Shown here in pieces: positions 23,040 to 34,851 of a stretch of DNA of 64,000 nucleotides. The notes beneath the pieces were generated by a model. It was not told where the DNA came from and ran no database searches. It saw only the letters and a program-made list of their open reading frames with translations. The stretch lies in contig JAVXUO010001376.1 in the NCBI GenBank assembly GCA_033065855.1, positions 1,085,333 through 1,149,332 on the forward strand, written 5' to 3'. Each line of letters opens with the position of its first letter. The first letter of the stretch is position 1. The translations under genes and the position numbers were made by a program. Origin of the DNA: Escallonia rubra. Taxonomy: Eukaryota > Streptophyta > Magnoliopsida > Escalloniales > Escalloniaceae.

Positions 23040-25849
23040 GGAAAGCGAATATGTTGCTAGCCTTAGGCAAGTTGCCTAAGGTTAGACAATAAAACTACGT
23101 AGTTTTGACTCTTTTGAATTAGTTTTTTCTATTTCCCTATCATTCTGTCTCATTCATCATATCCACCTATACTACATCGCCGGCAACCTTTGGATCAGCC
23201 TCCACAGCAACGATCCACCACCCCCATTATCACAAACAACAGCCCTTGTAGAGAGACCCACACCACAGTTGGTACATTCTCCTCGCCAAATTAGATTATG
23301 CCACTTCCATCTCCGCCCTACGTCGTTGATCATCCTCCTTCATTATTGTCGCCTCCGTCTTCTGTCGGTCCGCCTCCATCGCCGGCGACCCACAACGCTA
23401 AAATCACAAACAACAGCCACAATAGAGGAACTCATTACTGTCGGCTCTTTCTCCTCCCGCTACATCACAGAAGTGGGCACTACAACCTCAACCAATTAGG
23501 GATGGCAAAAAAATCCGAACCCGCGGATTTCCGCCCCGCCCCGATAGGAGCGGGTTTTTTTTACTTTGACCGGGTCGTGGGGCGGGTATGGTATTTTTAA
23601 AAAAAACCCGCAGCGGGTTAGGGTCAGATATGGTATTTACCTATACCGCCCCGCCCCGCCCCGGTATACATACCCTAATAGGAGCATTTATCTCAGCCGT
23701 CCATCTATACATATATATATGCCTATTTTCCACAGAATACCCTAGATTTGTGCTTTGTGCTTTGCTTTCCTCTTCAATCTCTCTCGGCAGACCAGAGACA
23801 GCCACACACACGGCGCACGCTCACGGCGCACGCTCACGGCTCGGCAACTCGCACCTCGCACCTCACGAGTTGGAGACCACCGCACCTCGCACGGCTCTCC
23901 ACCGCAGCACCACCTCGCACGGCGACGAACCAACACTGCTACGGCCGACGAGCTTGATCGGATCTACTGCCAGTACTCCGACGAACCACCACTGCGACGA
24001 GCTTGTTCTCATAGTTGGATCTACGGCGACGAACCACCACCGCAGCACCACAAGGCGCACGGCTCTCAGATTATTTGGATCTGCGGCTCTCAAATTGTTC
24101 ACATAGGTAAAATTATTAAACTTCATACTGTACACTGTACACTTGGGTGCTTAAATAGGTTATGTTATTAATTAAAAATGTTTATAAAAATCTATGAATG
24201 ACTGCACATGTGTTGTTTTTTTTTCCTGTTTATGTGAGTTTCGTGGTGCAATCATTTCTTAAGGCTGAGAATATTTGTTTGCTTGTTGAAGTTATACTAA
24301 TGAGATGACATGAATCCCCCGAAGGCACCATTTCCAGTTTTGATTATGTTTAGTAGACGGTGCTCAGTCCTAAAAAATTGATAGGAGTGAAAAGGCGGCA
24401 AGTTGAGTTTCTGGACTGCTTTTCCCACCTGCTTGTCTGCCCTTAAGACTCTGTCTTGCAAGTTAAGTAATTGCAGAATGTGCAAGAAGCAATCGCAGCA
24501 AGTCAACAATTGACTGAATACGTAGGTTAATTGCAGAATCACAAGCTTGGGATCTTATGTGAGGATCAATTGACAGCAAGAATCAATTGATCCGTTATCT
24601 TTATCCTGCAAGCTTGAAAGCAAGTGGAAGAATACGTACTTGCAGAATCACAAGCATGGGATCTTGGGCAGCTTCTGCTGTCAATTGTCAACTTGCAAGA
24701 CTTATGCCCGGATACTACTTTGAAGGCTCCGACATATGAAGCTATACTTAGTTAATTGACTGACTAATTTAACAGAAAGAGGAATTCTCATTAGTATAAC
24801 AGAAAGAGGAATTCTCATTGTCGGGTCGGGTCGGGTTGATTGCGGGTTTTTTGCGTGCTACAGCGGGGAACGGGGCGGAGCGGGGCGGGTTCGGGGTTCC
24901 TAAATCTACATAGGATCGGGTATGGTATGTAACATAAATAACCCGGACCAGGGCGGGGCGGGGCGGGACAAATTTCACTGAGTAGCGGGGCGGGTTCGGA
25001 TTTTGCAAAACCCGCATCCGACCCGCCCCATTGCCATCCCTACAACCAATCTTCAGCCTCCGTAGCGGCCAGCCTCCATCGCCGGTGACACCACCCACTG
25101 TTGCCGCAAATTAGCCAATTTGAGAAATTCATTGACGATTAGAATCTAAATATTCTAATTCAAGAAATTTAAGTCAAAATTAATGTATTCATCTCTAAAA
25201 TTTTGGAATTTAGGGGGGCGGTCATGGGTTTGTGTGATGTAATGGCGGTTGGTTTGTGATTCTTGCGGCAATGGTGGTTCGGCGATGTTGCGGGTGGTGA
25301 ATGGTCTGCCACAGCGAGGATTCACTATTGTGGTGGAAGGAGAGAGGGGTGGCAATGGTGATTTCGCCGATCATGTAGGAGGAGAGATGGGCGGCAATGG
25401 TGGTTCGCTGGTAAGGAAGGTCGCCGGCGATTGGGCGATGAGTGACGGCCAACGGTGATTTGTGATGGTAGGGGCTGCTCAGTATTGCGGTGGGAGGAAA
25501 AAGGGTCGGTGATGGAGATTCCGTTCGGCGAGCGGCTGTGTGGATGAGCAACGGTGTGGAGAGGTGGGAAATTGGGCGGCGTAATGGCTGATTCACTGTT
25601 GCGTTGGGAGGAGAGGGATGAAAATAGTGGTTTCCTTGGTATGGAAGGTCGCCGGCGATGGGCAAGGTGGGCAATTGTAGACGGCCAGGGAGAGAGGTTG
25701 ACGACCGGTGTTGGGTTGCTGTGTTCTCTGATGAGAGATTGACGGGAAGAGATAACAAATAGAAAGAGAAATACAATGTCAAAACTACGTAGTTTTATTG
25801 TCTAGCCTTAGGTAACTTGCCTAAGGCTAGCAAGGTATTTGCTTTCCCC
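23038..25849. mobile_element. (TA)n-embedded TIR element, copy 2, split by a hAT insertion
   Basis: Starts GGGGAAAGCGAATATG and ends GCAAGGTATTTGCTTTCCCC, with about 70-bp inverted termini. Both sides are long TA runs. Without the hAT insert and its target duplication it is about 1258 bp. No transposase domain; Pro/His/Ser-rich open frames inside are probably chance. Confidence 0.85.
23497..25042. mobile_element. Ac-like non-autonomous hAT transposon, 1546 bp
   Basis: Termini TAGGGATGGCAA and TTGCCATCCCTA; perfect 8-bp target duplication CAACCAAT at 23489-23496 and 25043-25050. Subterminal parts are rich in GCGGGTT and CCCGCCCCG in opposite orientations. No BED finger or hAT dimerisation domain was seen. 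The other two copies of the host element show the empty site, so the insertion is younger than the triplication. Confidence 0.92.
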
Positions 25850-27130
25850 TATATATATATATATATATATATAAAGAGGAGAATAAGCAAAACAAACTAC
25901 TGTGCTAGTACAAAACATTCTCTATGAAATATAAATTATGTTTGCCTATATATGACAAACATGTTAAATGTGGATAACGCCCCTGCAAAAATTGCAAAAA
26001 ACAATCAATAGCAGCTGCTCTGTGAATCAGTTTAGAGTAAAAACCAAGCTTCACGATATAACCTCCATTGAGACTCTGAATCAAGCTTCTAATCACATGT
26101 TTCACCAGGGCTACAATAAAACTCGTGCCACCTTACTCAAACACCAAAAGTTCAGAACACAACTGGACATGGACGCCACCTCATAAAGCGAGAGGAAAAA
26201 TGCACAATTATCTAGTAATGAGCCAATGAGGTAATTCAAGAAATGGTAATCTACTGCTGGACAGCTTACGCGCTACTGTTCACTAGCAACGGAGCTTCTC
26301 CACGCTCCTGAGTTGCAATCCTGATGCTTCTCGCAACCTTGCAACGCTATTAACCTAAGATCCTGGTGAAGTCCTGTAGCTTTAAAAGGCAATCGGTAAA
26401 CTCGGCCTTGCGTGCGGCAACCAAAAAATAAGTGCGAACAATAATGAATCTAAATGGCAAACACAACGCATCTGGCCAAATCGTTCTAGCCCTTTCCGCC
26501 TTAATCTGAATATGAGGCCATGCCCTTACCCCTACACAAGGGCATACACATAGCAAACCCACGTACGGGTACCACTATTTGACGATATATATACCACCAA
26601 TTATCAATCCCAGTGACGACGAACCGAAAACCCTAAATGCCTAACACGTCACCATATGCAATTAGGGTTCTACAACGATACTGAATCTCAAACGCCACCC
26701 TTATTTTCCGGAATGTCACATCACGCGTTAAGATTTCAGTTGCATACAAAATATGGCAGTAGGTCCACAAATGACAGCAATAACAAGTAAAATCACAAGA
26801 TTTGATGAATAAGCTAAGAACTACCTCGATCAAACAATCTCGCCATTAATAAATCATCAAGTGCAAATATAGAGGGAGACAAATAGCGTACCCAAAATCG
26901 CAACCCTCGGCCGCAACCTTGAGCTTTGGTTGCCGAGAGAAAGGCAAAGGCAGAGTTAAACCGACATATAGGGTCGCCGGTTACCTTAACACCGGTTGCA
27001 CAGTGCAGCTGCGTCAGAATTTAATACACTTTGTGTTAATTACACTCGACACCACTCAATTTTCACTTATTTACATACTAACCTGATTTAAAATTTTATA
27101 CTTTGGACACTCTGTTTGTATTAATTTTAC

Positions 27131-28392
27131 ACGCAGACACACATAGCTAATACTACACACATTGAACCCACACATACCTGCACGCTTACACCATCACAGC
27201 AGCCAACATGGCTGCTTTCACACTCACGCCTCACACAGCCCTTCCCAATCACACACCCTACAACCCACTGATGCCCACCTTACACTAGTATACACACACA
27301 CACATTCACAGCACTCATGGTTATACGCACAGCCTACACACACCACACAGCCGTCACACATGCACACGCCTGAGTTCCCATGCCCCCTTTAATTTCCATA
27401 TACCATTATCTAAATAAGAGAGGAAAAAGGGGTCTAGAAAACTTACTGAAAAAATCGCCGGAAGGATCCCTCCGATCTCGTCCCTTCTTCTCTCTCTGAA
27501 TTTCTCTCTTCTCTCTTGAAAGTAAGTCTGACGGCTAAGGGGTGGCTGGTCCCTAACTCATCTATATATATATATAAAACCCTAAAATGGCAAATGACCA
27601 AAAATCCCCTATACCTTAGTTTGTTGTTCAAAACTAATCCGAAACTTTCTATTTTTACGAAAAGGCCCAAAGTAGTTATCTACAATAGATTATTACACCA
27701 GACTAATTTAACGATGTTTACATAACCCGCTACACCAATCGACGCTCAAAGTCGCTAAACGAAAATATTGATGCTAACTAAAAGAAAATTCGTCGCTAAA
27801 AGCTCTTAAAATATTGTTTCGCTAATTGCCACTAATACCTCTCAATCAATGTCATCTACATTTGCCATCTTTAATTTATAACTTATGGTTTAGCAAAAAA
27901 TTTGTCGCTAAAGGTTGGCGCTAAAATTTCACTCACGGGAATCGACGCTAAATCCTGCGTATAAAAGTCGTCACTTAAAAATAAAATTTTCGGCTAGGCA
28001 ATACCAAGGTTCGGGGTGTTACATCAACCCTAGTGCCTCCTCTTGGAGGTCATGAATACTACAACAATTGCATGGGCGATGATGGTGGAACTTTCTAAGG
28101 ACGAGGGTGACAGATAAATAGTCAATGTCCAAAATCGACGTACGAACACTTCGATTTCAGAATCGTTGAAACCTTTCATGGATAATTCCTTCATGGGAAT
28201 CGATGGTGGGGATTACTCAAAAGTGGCAAAAATATGAAATTCTCCTCTTTTTTTTTTTTTGGGGGGGGGGGGGGGGGTTAATGTGCAAAACATTTACTGT
28301 TCTTCTATTCCCTGAGGACATTTTGGGTAAACAAGTATTAAAACACATGACATCATCTCCGGTGACCTAACAGTAACAGCATGGGGGCAAAT
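27131..28392. repeat. Spacer of the inverted repeat with a gypsy LTR 3' fragment
   Basis: The part up to 28023 resembles the 3' end of the solo LTR at 60623-63909: CA-rich leader, a TA run followed by ACCCTAAA (about 27561-27590), CGCTAAA-type motifs, and the terminus GGTTCGGGGTGTTACA. Positions 28024-28392 are unique and include a T run followed directly by 17 G (about 28249-28277). Confidence 0.75.
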
Positions 28393-28539
28393 GTAAAATT
28401 AATACAAACAGAGTGTACGAAGTATAAAATTTTAAATCAGGTTAGTATGTAAATAAGTGAAAATTGAGTGGTGTCGAGTGTAATTAACACAAAGTGTATT
28501 AAATTCTGACGCAGCTGCACTGTGCAACCGGTGTTAAGG

Positions 28540-28640
28540 TAACCGGCGACCCTATATGTCGGTTTAACTCTGCCTTTGCCTTTCTCTCGGCAACCAAAGC
28601 TCAAGGTTGCGGCCGAGGGTTGCGATTTTGGGTACGCTAT
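28540..28640 (+). promoter_or_regulatory. Possible TIM17 leader exon/promoter (hypothesis)
   Basis: A CpG-rich stretch with a pyrimidine-rich TCTGCCTTTGCCTTTCTCTC segment and a GGGTACGC donor-like site at about 28631 looks like a plant 5' leader followed by an intron. Acceptor-like sites are at about 32565 (TTGTTGCAG) and 32681 (TTTTGTTCCTAG), just before the TIM17 start. If real, the leader intron would be about 4 kb and contain the TIR element. A mirror copy at about 26880-27000 has no gene behind it. Confidence 0.25.
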
Positions 28641-29646
28641 TTGTCTCCCTCTATATTTGCACTTGATGATTTATTAATGGCGAGATTGTTTGATCGAGGT
28701 AGTTCTTAGCTTATTCATCAAATCTTGTGATTTTACTTGTTATTGCTGTCATTTGTGGACCTACTGCCATATTTTGTATGCAACTGAAATCTTAACGCGT
28801 GATGTGACGTTCCGGAAAATAAGGGTGGCGTTTGAGATTCAGTATCGTTGTAGAACCCTAATTGCATATGGTGACGTGTTAGGCATTTAGGGTTTTCGGT
28901 TCTTCGTCACTGGGATTGATAATTGGTGGTATATATATCGTCAAATAGTGGTACCCGTACGTGGGTTTGCTATGTGTATGCCCTTGTGTAGGGGTAAGGG
29001 CATGGCCTCATATTCAGATTAAGGCGGAAAGGGCTAGAACGATTTGGCCAGATGCGTTGTGTTTGCCATTTTGATTCATTATTGTTCGCACTTATTTTTT
29101 GGTTGCCGCACGCAAGGCCGAGTTTACCGATTGCCTTTTAAAGCTACAGGACTTCACCAGGATCTTAGGTTAATAGCGTTGCAAGGTTGCGAGAAGCATC
29201 AGGATTGCAACTCAGGAGCGTGGAGAAGCTCCGTTGCTAGTGAACAGTAGCGCGTAAGCTGTCCAGCAGTAGATTACCATTTCTTGAATTACCGCATTGG
29301 CTCATTACTAGATAATTGTGCATTTTTCCTCTCGCTTTATGAGGTGGCGTCCATGTCCAGTTGTGTTCTGAACTTTTGGTGTTTGAGTAAGGTGGCACGA
29401 GTTTTATTGTAGCCCTGGTGAAACATGTGATTAGAAGCTTGATTCAGAGTCTCAATGGAGGTTATATCGTGAAGCTTGGTTTTTAATCTAAACTGATTCA
29501 CAGAGCAGCTGCTATTGATTGTTTTTTGCAATTTTTGCAGGGGCGTTATCCACATTTAACATGTTTGTCATATATAGGCAAACATAATTTATATTTCATA
29601 GAGAATGTTTTGTACTAGCACAGTAGTTTGTTTTGCTTATTCTCCT

Positions 29647-29679
<33 letters not shown>

Positions 29680-29682
<3 letters not shown>

Positions 29683-30939
29683 GAAAGCAAATACCTTGCT
29701 AGCCTTAGGCAAGTTACCTAAGGCTAGACAATAAAACTACGTAGTTTTGACATTGTATTTCTCTTTCTGTTTGTTATCTCTTCCCGTCAATCTCTCATCA
29801 GAGAACACAGCAACCCAACACCGGTCGTCAACCTCTCTCCCTGGCCGTCTACAATTGCCCACCTTGCCCATCGCCGGCGACCTTCCATACCAAGGAAACC
29901 ACTATTTTCATCCCTCTCTCCTCCCAACGCAACAGTGAATCAGCCATTACGCCGCCCAATTTCCCACCTCTCCACACCGTTGCTCATCCACACAGCCGCT
30001 CGCCGAACGGAATCTCCATCACCGACCCTTTTTCCTCCCACCGCAATACTGAGCAGCCCCTACCATCACAAATCACCGCTGGCCGTCACTCATCGCCCAA
30101 TCGCCGGCGACCTTCCTTACCAGCAAACCACCATTGCCGCCCATCTCTCCTCCTACATGATCGGCGAAATCACCATTGCCACCCCTCTCTCCTTCCACCA
30201 CAATAGTGAATCCTCGCTGTGGCAGACCATTCACCACCCGCAACATCGCCGAACCACCATTGCCGCAAGAATCACAAACCAACCGCCATTACATCACACA
30301 AACCCATGACCGCCCCCCTAAATTCCAAAATTTTATAGATGAATACATTAATTTTGACTTAAATTTCTTGAATTAGAATATTTAGATTCTAATCGTCAAT
30401 GAATTTCTCAAATTGGCTAATTTGTGGCAACAGTGGGTGGTGTCACCGGCGATGGAGGCTGGCCGCTACGGAGGCTGAAGATTGGTTGAGGTTGTAGTGC
30501 CCACTTCTGTGATGTAGCGGGAGGAGAAAGAGCCGACAGTAATGAGTTCCTCTATTGTGGCTGTTGTTTGTGATTTTAGCGTTGTGGGTCGCCGGCGATG
30601 GAGGCGGACCGACAGAAGACGGAGGCGTCAATAATGAAGGAGGATGATCAACGACGTAGGGCGGAGATGGAAGTGGCATAATCTAATTTGGCGAGGAGAA
30701 TGTACCAACTGTGGTGTGGGTCTCTCTACAAGGGCTGTTGTTTGTGATAATGGGGGTGGTGGATCGTTGCTGTGGAGGCTGGTCGACAAAGGTTGCCGGC
30801 AATGTAGTATAGGTGGATATGATGAATGAGACAGAATGACAGGGAAATAGAAAAAACTAATTAAAAAGAGTCAAAACTACGTAGTTTTATTGTCTAACCT
30901 TAGGCAACTTGCCTAAGGCTAGCAACATATTCGCTTTCC

Positions 30940-30941
<2 letters not shown>
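29680..30941. mobile_element. (TA)n-embedded TIR element, copy 3, complete (1262 bp)
   Basis: Starts GGGGAAAGCAAATACC after a TA run and ends ATATTCGCTTTCCCC before another. The two termini match over about 70 bp with some six mismatches. Each terminus contains two palindromes: CCTTAGGCAA, one base, then its exact reverse complement; and AAAACTACGTAGTTTT. The target duplication cannot be measured because it lies in TA repeats. GC-rich interior without a known domain. The setting recalls the microsatellite-targeting Micron elements of rice, but I cannot confirm a relationship. Confidence 0.85.
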
Positions 30942-30991
<50 letters not shown>

Positions 30992-32684
30992 CTTTACAGG
31001 GTTCTGCCCTGGTTTACTACTTGCATGGGTGAACTGTTTAGCAGTAGTTTCAATAGTCTGTTACTTTGATATTGAGGTCCAGGGTATTACTTGTAGTGCG
31101 ATATTGTTCAAGGTTCAACCAAAGAGGTTGAACATCTTCACTTAATTGCATGCGGTGAGTATGACATATCGAGCAATCTGAATAGGACAAGAAAACACAT
31201 CACATATTTTCACTATGGGAGGGGTCATGGCAGTTCAGTTTCTGAGAAGGAAGAGAATGGATCATAATCGTACCTGCTATTACCCCTTGTCAACAAAATG
31301 GAGGAAAAAATGCCGTCAGAAATTTCATGGCTGGTATTCCGCCAAAACAACAATTGGTTCATCTACACTACTTATTAAGTCAAAACTTGGTTTGGTGTAA
31401 TACATTTTTGGGTGTTACATAACTACCAACCTAAAATGATGACAAGCGGCATTCCAAAAAAAAAAAATTTAAAAAGTGACACAAAATAAGAATCTTAATT
31501 GGTAAGTAACTACCTATAAAATTATGTTTAGTTTTCACAAATTAAAACTCATAAAAAATATAGTTGAAATAAAATTTAAAGGACAAATTTTATATGATAA
31601 TAATATTTTGCTAACTTATTTCTGGGTAATATGGCTAACTTATTTTTATTTTTTTTGTAATTTAAGATTCATTTTACTTAATATGGCAATAGACACGTAT
31701 ATGTGATGCTTGATTTTTTTTATAACTAAATTTATACTATTAATTTTATTTTCGCACACGCATCGCGTGTGCCACGGTGACTCATTTTTATGAATACATT
31801 TCTAGTTTTTCAAAGGAGCATAAGATTTATTTAGATTTAGTGGCCTAGTTATGCATCTTAAAAGATGGGAAAATTGCTCTCAGAGCATTATAACAGGTGG
31901 TTATGAAATAGCATGTTGCGCCAAGTTGTAAAATTTGTACCATAAAATTTTCTTCCTGTACAAGGATCCTGTCAAAATGTCTCGCATTATGAACTTTGGT
32001 TGCACGGGACCATCTCCAATAGCTTCCTCTCTTTCTTTCAGATAACAAGTTCTTTTACCTTACTTCATGTATATAGTGAACACCTATTTGTACTGACTTA
32101 TCCAGTAGGGAACGTATACCTATAGTTGTTTTATGCATTTTGTAATACTGCTCACTTGAGAAATCAGAAGTAGAGAGGCTATGCATCTGAAATGTAAGAA
32201 GTTAAGTTGCTCTCCTGCACTTTTTGACAGACTTGACAAGAAATTGACTGAGATTTGCTGAATAAGATAAACTGGAATTTTGGCTGCTGTCTTCTAGATT
32301 GTAATTGGCAATGTCGCTTGAACATGTACTTTAGGTGAATACGGCTTGCTGTCCTTTATCTTTGAGTGAATAACTTTTAGTATCTTTAGCTCAAATATTG
32401 AGAAGAAGAAAACTCTAAAAAGGTTGACCCAGAAGTTGGGAGGTCTAAGACAATTCAAAGTTTTGAAGCCGTGAAGTTTGTGTCGTAGTTATACCTTACT
32501 AGTTGAAAACACAGGTATAATGCATGTGCATTTTCTGCTTGATCAATTTCTGGTTTTGTTGCAGCAACGTAACTGATTATCCACAGGGGGATAAGCTTAC
32601 AAAGACCGGATTTTAAGACCTCAGCTGCAGCTGCATTTGCTCGAGAACTTGTATGTCTTGACTGCTTGCTTTTGTTCCTAGACC

Positions 32685-33389
32685 ATGGGAACCCCTGAAA
32701 CCGCACGTGAACCTTGTCCCGACCGTATCCTTGATGACATTGGTGGAGCATTTGGCATGGGTGCTGTCGGAGGTTCAGCTTTTCACTTTTTGAAAGGCAT
32801 CTATAACTCCCCTAAAGGTGAGCGCTTGATTGGAGGCACTCAAGCTGTGCGAATGAACGCACCTCGCGTCGGTGGTAGTTTTGCTGTCTGGGGTGGCCTA
32901 TTCTCCACCTTTGATTGCACTATGGTGTACATGCGCCAGAAAGAAGATCCATGGAATTCAATCATTGCTGGTGCTGCCACTGGAGGCTTTCTTTCGATGC
33001 GTCAGGGATTGGGGGCTGCTTCAAGATCAGCAATGTTTGGTGGAGTGTTACTTGCTCTGATTGAAGGAGCTGGAATCATGTTAAATAAACTTATGAGTGC
33101 ACCACAGAATTTTCCTCCTATGGAAGAGCCCTTACCCAATATGGCTGGTGTGCCTGGATTTCCAATGGGGCAACTTCCTGGCCAAGCCCCTGTTAATGTT
33201 GAGAGCATGGGAAGTGGATCATCACCATCAGGACCTTCATCGTCATCAGCATCAGCTTCTTCTTCATCATGGTTTGGGGGACTTTTTGGTGGTGGGAAGA
33301 AGCAGGAGACAGATACAAGTGGTGGAAGCAAGACACAGGTTTTGGAGAGCTTTGACGCTCCAACGCCACCATCATTTGACTACAAATGA
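32685..33389 (+). CDS. TIM17: TIM17, mitochondrial inner-membrane translocase subunit
   Basis: Single-exon frame of 234 codons, start in a strong context (ACCATGG). TIM17 is a channel subunit of the TIM23 complex, which imports presequence proteins across the inner mitochondrial membrane. The Tim17 family core spans about residues 8-137 with four hydrophobic segments (about 18-38, 62-81, 88-107, 112-134) rich in GxxxG motifs. Cys11 and Cys78 fall where yeast Tim17 has its disulfide pair. The C-terminal extension (about 140-234) has a Gly/Pro part and a Ser-rich stretch ending WFGGLFGGGKK, as in plant TIM17-2-type proteins; the length agrees with those. It is the only complete copy here: the leftmost duplicated block has lost the region. 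A 5'-UTR intron is possible because the ATG follows an acceptor-like site. Confidence 0.95.
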   Translation: MGTPETAREPCPDRILDDIGGAFGMGAVGGSAFHFLKGIYNSPKGERLIGGTQAVRMNAPRVGGSFAVWGGLFSTFDCTMVYMRQKEDPWNSIIAGAATGGFLSMRQGLGAASRSAMFGGVLLALIEGAGIMLNKLMSAPQNFPPMEEPLPNMAGVPGFPMGQLPGQAPVNVESMGSGSSPSGPSSSSASASSSSWFGGLFGGGKKQETDTSGGSKTQVLESFDAPTPPSFDYK

Positions 33390-34851
33390 GATGAAGAGTG
33401 GAGGTTTTGTCGTGGTGAGTGAGAAATTTTCTTGGTCAGTGTTGCTTCACCTTTATTATCTTCCATGAAAGTCTCTGCTGGATAATGTTTTTTTTCTTTT
33501 GATTTGTTATCTTAGATACCATTTTATATATTTGCGCTGTCTCTCTCCAAAGCTAGCAACTAGGTTTAGCTCTTCACTAGCATTCTACTGGACTAGATGT
33601 CATCTTTTGTGGAATTACTAGAAGACAGAGAAAAGTAGATATGAAAATATAATATTGTTAAAGGCCAGTGGATTGTTTTATTAGCGGACCCGATTGGTTT
33701 CACCTTTACAAATATCATTCTAGTGTCATTTTGTGTCCTGTCTACTGCGAGTTGTAAACACCGTATTTTTGTGATTGATTTTTAATAGTTCTCTGCTTTT
33801 GGCGTGCTCTCTGTCTGTATCACTGTCCACGCCCTTTAAAATCTTATGTACAACAGGCTTTTGGTTTTAATTTATTTTTTCCAGAGATTCTCCCATCGTA
33901 GACGTATCCAACCTAGTTGGTGCTCCTAAATAGGTTTCTCTTTTCCAATTCTGGATGTTATCAATAATTTGATCAGGTCCCTAATCAAATTTGGTACCAC
34001 ACGCAGTTTGTGTAGAGGGAGATTATGGTACAAAAGTCAATGATTTTACTTATCCAGAGGAACAAAATGGAAATTACGAGCGCATAGGCTAATCTCCTCT
34101 CTGTTGGCAGAAGTGGTGGGGGTAGGGGTGGGGGGAGTGAGGTTTCTGCTCTCTTGCTTGGTTGAAGCTCTTGCTCCCTGGGTCTAGATTAGGTTTTGCT
34201 AATAGGATCTTCCCCTCCCTCCCTCATTTTTTCCTGCTTGTTGGTTTAAGCATGCACCGAAGGTTCATCTGGTTTTCCTCTCTGTTCTCAATACGCTGAC
34301 AAGCTTAGGCTGGTAAGAGGCTGGACCAAACGTTTTCAGTTCTCTTTTTCTCACTCTTACTCCTATGATCTTTTATTATCTGGTGGGGGTGGATTTTGCT
34401 TTTATCTTGAGAGTGGGTTTTCTTTTGTCATGGTAAGGTTTTGCATGCTGGATCTTTACCCATCGCCGTCCCTCTTTCTTATTGGTTGTCCTTGATCCTG
34501 CTGAACATAGCAGGCTTTTGTTCTGCAATTTCAAGGCAGCAGATGCAGATTCTTTTGGTATGGGTTCGAAGATGTGAAGTCATGCTTTTGCTGTTTTTGA
34601 CATTTGTAGAGGAATTTGGCGCTGTGAGGCTTTCTCTTCCACTCTTCCCGTGGGTTGCTAGTACTTTACAGTCCGGTGTTCTTAGATGGAAATCTGCACT
34701 GGTACTCCCATTCTAAACCTTTCAGAATCACCTTTAGTGGCGTAACCAACTGCCGCTAAATTCAAAAAGATTGGTCTGTAGGATGCCATTCAGCAGGAAG
34801 GCTTAGGTCTCACATGAAGAATAGTAAAGAAGAGAGCATGTATTGATATAT
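33390..34851. other. TIM17 downstream region, no gene seen
   Basis: T-rich 3' UTR-like DNA followed by unremarkable sequence with chance ORFs. Nothing recognisable. This region has no second copy in the window. Confidence 0.55.

Larger units (their letters stand above)
21911..27130. repeat. Left arm of large inverted repeat
   Basis: It matches the reverse complement of 28393-32048 base for base over long stretches; I saw about two differences in 300 bases compared. The length difference is due to one hAT insertion in this arm (23497-25042 plus its 8-bp target). The arm holds a c1 part (21911-22530), the segment with the TIR element, and a c2 part (25850-27130). Confidence 0.93.
28393..32048. 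repeat. Right arm of large inverted repeat
   Basis: Inverse of 21911-27130 without the hAT insert. It runs directly into the TIM17 upstream region. Its outer end (32041-32048) is the unoccupied form of the CACTA insertion site. Confidence 0.93.

Noticed and set aside
25222-25782. 186-codon Pro/His-rich frame in the TIR element
   Set aside because: Broken by a frameshift in the 29747-30309 copy, low complexity, no domain; probably GC-rich chance ORF.
26633-26833. 66-codon frame identical in both palindrome arms (also 28690-28890)
   Set aside because: Identity follows from the recent duplication and is not selection; no recognised protein.
27162-27392. His/Thr-rich 76-codon frame
   Set aside because: CACACA-rich LTR leader sequence read as protein.
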